Below are positions 27,578 through 29,135 of a stretch of DNA of 29,135 nucleotides, piece by piece. The stretch is taken from contig NW_019775553.1 of assembly GCF_001039355.2 (NCBI RefSeq), positions 10,539-39,673 of the forward strand. The letters are read 5' to 3'. The stretch's first letter is position 1. Each line of letters opens with the position of its first letter. The notes beneath the pieces are model-generated. The model had not been told where the DNA came from. It ran no database searches and worked only from the letters and a program-made list of their open reading frames with translations. The position numbers were made by a program, and so were the translations under genes. Source of the stretch: Lingula anatina. Taxonomy: Eukaryota; Brachiopoda; Lingulata; Lingulida; Lingulidae.

Positions 27578-28723
27578 ATGGAAGATCCAGAAGAAATAGA
27601 TTTTGATGAACAGTTACGCCAGGAAGAATATGTCAAGAAAAAAGAAGAAGACTTTATAGCTAAAGAACAGACATACACAGACAAGGATGGCACTGTATTT
27701 GAATGGGATGAAGACAAGAAAGCTTGGTTTCCAAAAGTTAGTAAATTCACTATGTGAATTGTCCATATTTTGCTTCATATTATGGATGTCATAGATTTCG
27801 ATATTGATCTACCTGAGGAATTAAGGTGTAATTTTTGTTTGTTCATGGAAAATCATAATGATACAATGAATTTACTCTAGTGTTAGGAACTACAACCTGC
27901 AAACTTAAATACTTGACAAAGCTTTGTTTTATTTTCGTTCACTTTGCCTCCTAATGGACCTTTTGTAGGCTATTGGCTAATAAAGAATTTGATTTACAGC
28001 AGGTTAGACATAAAATACACTGCTAACCTTGTTTGCTCCAAGTTACAGACTTGAAATGCATTTGCAGTGTTTAAGAGATTTTTTATCTCTTGCAGATTGA
28101 TGATGACTTCTTAGCACAGTACCAGATGAACTATGGAGTTTCATCAGACAAAGATGGTTCTTCTGATGCAACGAATGTGTCATCGGCTGAAGCTAGTACT
28201 GCCCCATCATGGGACACTAAAAACCCACCAGACCCTAATGACCCCAACTATCAGTACTGGTACTGGTACCATTATTATCCCACAGTGACCCAAAAAGGGA
28301 CATGTGGTGAATCAGGTGCTGAGCAAAAAACAAGAGATCCTGAAATTTCATTGAAGTCTGACACAAATGACCAAGCCCAAGGGGAGGTAGAGAAATCAGA
28401 ACAAAAAAGCGGAGCTGATGGTGCATCAACAAACAGTCAAATTCCAGATCCCAGTGATCCCAATTATGCATATTGGTATTATTATTACTATGGACATCCG
28501 GGTCAGACAGAAGGGAAGACAAAAAAATCTGCAAAAAGTGATGATAAGGATTGGGCAGATGCACACTCACGTCTAGACTATTATGATAACCACTTTGCTA
28601 ACTACAGTGGTGCTCAAGGTGATGGAGAGAATAAGGACAGCACTGGAGATGACTCTGGCCAAGACAAGGGGAAGGGAAAGAAAGGGGAGAAGAGGAAAGC
28701 ACCAGCTCATCATGAACCACCAA
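27578..28723 (+). CDS. HTATSF1: Tat-SF1 (HTATSF1) homologue, N-terminal exons (partial gene)
   Basis: A splicing/elongation factor that binds the SF3B1 component of U2 snRNP in the nucleus. Coding exons: 27578-27736 (159 nt) and 28096-28723 (628 nt), joined in phase 0 (CCAAAA|GTTAGT to TTGCAG|ATTGAT) and leaving in phase 1 at CCAA|GTGAGT. The family signature is clear: IDFDEQLRQEE at the start, VFEWDEDKKAWFPK across residues ~40-53, then IDDDFLAQYQMNYG. The basic KKGEKRKAP lies near residue 247, where the family linker before RRM1 lies. The acidic/Ser linker (about residues 70-245) contains two DP-DPNY...YWYYYYY repeats (near 99-115 and 171-185). The RRM domains are beyond the window. The start at 27578 agrees with the family's short acidic N-terminus. 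Confidence 0.9.
27737..28095 (+). other. Tat-SF1 intron between coding exons 1 and 2
   Basis: A 359-bp AT-rich intron with borders AAAA|GTTAGT and CTTGCAG|ATTGAT. No exon recognised. Confidence 0.75.
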
Positions 28724-29135
28724 GTGAGTTATCTAAAACTTATTTGAATTTATAAGTAGTTATAGGGTCCATATCTACAGTTTGTATTTGAATATGGTTA
28801 TGAGTGTGAATTGCAAACACCTAATAAATCGGGTATCAATCTTAGCTTCTGTAACATAAACGTGCTAACTCTGTAAGCCGCCATGCTGGAACACACGTGT
28901 ATTATTCAAGTCGCTTACAACATTGTAAAATAAGAGGTGGTCGCTTAAGACAAATAAAATGTTACATCTCCCTCTTTATAATCAACTAAGATTAATAAAG
29001 TAAATAAAAGCATGTAAATTAAAATAAATTCAGTTTTTGGTGTTCACAGTTCTTTGTGAGTGTTCACTTTAACTTAAAGTCTTTCATTGTTCAATGTGAG
29101 AAGAGCATTCAGAGTCTCTGATCTTCTAGTCCTTT
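28724..29135 (+). other. Start of the next Tat-SF1 intron
   Basis: After the donor CCAA|GTGAGT the sequence is AT-rich and non-coding to the window end. No RRM-encoding exon was seen. Confidence 0.6.

Noticed and set aside
27424-27750. 108-codon minus-strand ORF rich in Ser
   Set aside because: Antisense of the first Tat-SF1 coding exon; the Ser/Leu bias is the mirror of its Glu/Lys-rich codons.
28235-28570. 111-codon minus-strand ORF
   Set aside because: Antisense shadow of the Tyr-rich Tat-SF1 exon.
1-29135. CRISPR array, bacterial operon, tRNA or rRNA genes
   Set aside because: No regularly spaced repeats, no prokaryotic gene organisation and no cloverleaf or rRNA-like block were seen on either strand.

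Overview
This is AT-rich, intron-rich metazoan nuclear DNA, not prokaryotic. Evidence: short phase-consistent exons with GT(GC)/AG borders, long introns, microsatellites, MITE-like inserts, and a conserved animal SERCA gene start. The domain mix (EAR/EPTP repeats, F5/8C discoidin, SUEL lectin, PAN, EGF) and the frequent TACATGTA-like words suit a marine invertebrate. I favour a lophotrochozoan such as a mollusc, but a basal deuterostome cannot be excluded. The window starts in a poly-A run and has one N at 24837, so it is draft assembly.

Layout. (1) 1-7808, minus strand: the 5' end of a SERCA-type Ca2+-ATPase gene (ATP2A homologue). It has a probable non-coding first exon, coding exons of 118, 18 and 83 nt, then a very long intron filling the first 6.7 kb; the rest of the gene lies outside the window. 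A compact promoter-like cluster (CCAAT, E-box, CRE, MEF2 consensus) lies near 7870-7950. (2) 9652-24109, plus strand: one large secreted mosaic gene that I could thread through 21 exons with every intron phase agreeing, giving 1266 codons plus stop. Order: signal peptide, PAN/apple, EGF-like, two EAR blades, discoidin 1, two EAR blades, a beta-rich 'WEFY...VWR' module, SUEL-type lectin, discoidin 2, discoidin 3, three EAR blades. EAR repeats total seven (2+2+3), the number expected for one beta-propeller, so this looks like a single EAR propeller with carbohydrate- or surface-binding modules inserted between blades. That is the most striking object here. (3) 24110-26400: 3' UTR, a (TA)n tract, a 276-bp terminal-inverted-repeat element, and an orphan ORF faintly resembling an EAR blade. 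(4) About 26400-29135, plus strand: the 5' part of a Tat-SF1 (HTATSF1) homologue, a U2 snRNP-associated splicing factor, with a probable 5' UTR exon carrying a short uORF, two coding exons and unusual Tyr/Trp-rich repeats; the RRM part lies past the window end.

The three genes have unrelated jobs (ER/SR calcium pumping, an extracellular adhesive or lectin-like protein, pre-mRNA splicing), and nothing indicates co-regulation. Exon borders were read by eye; no transcript evidence or database search was available.
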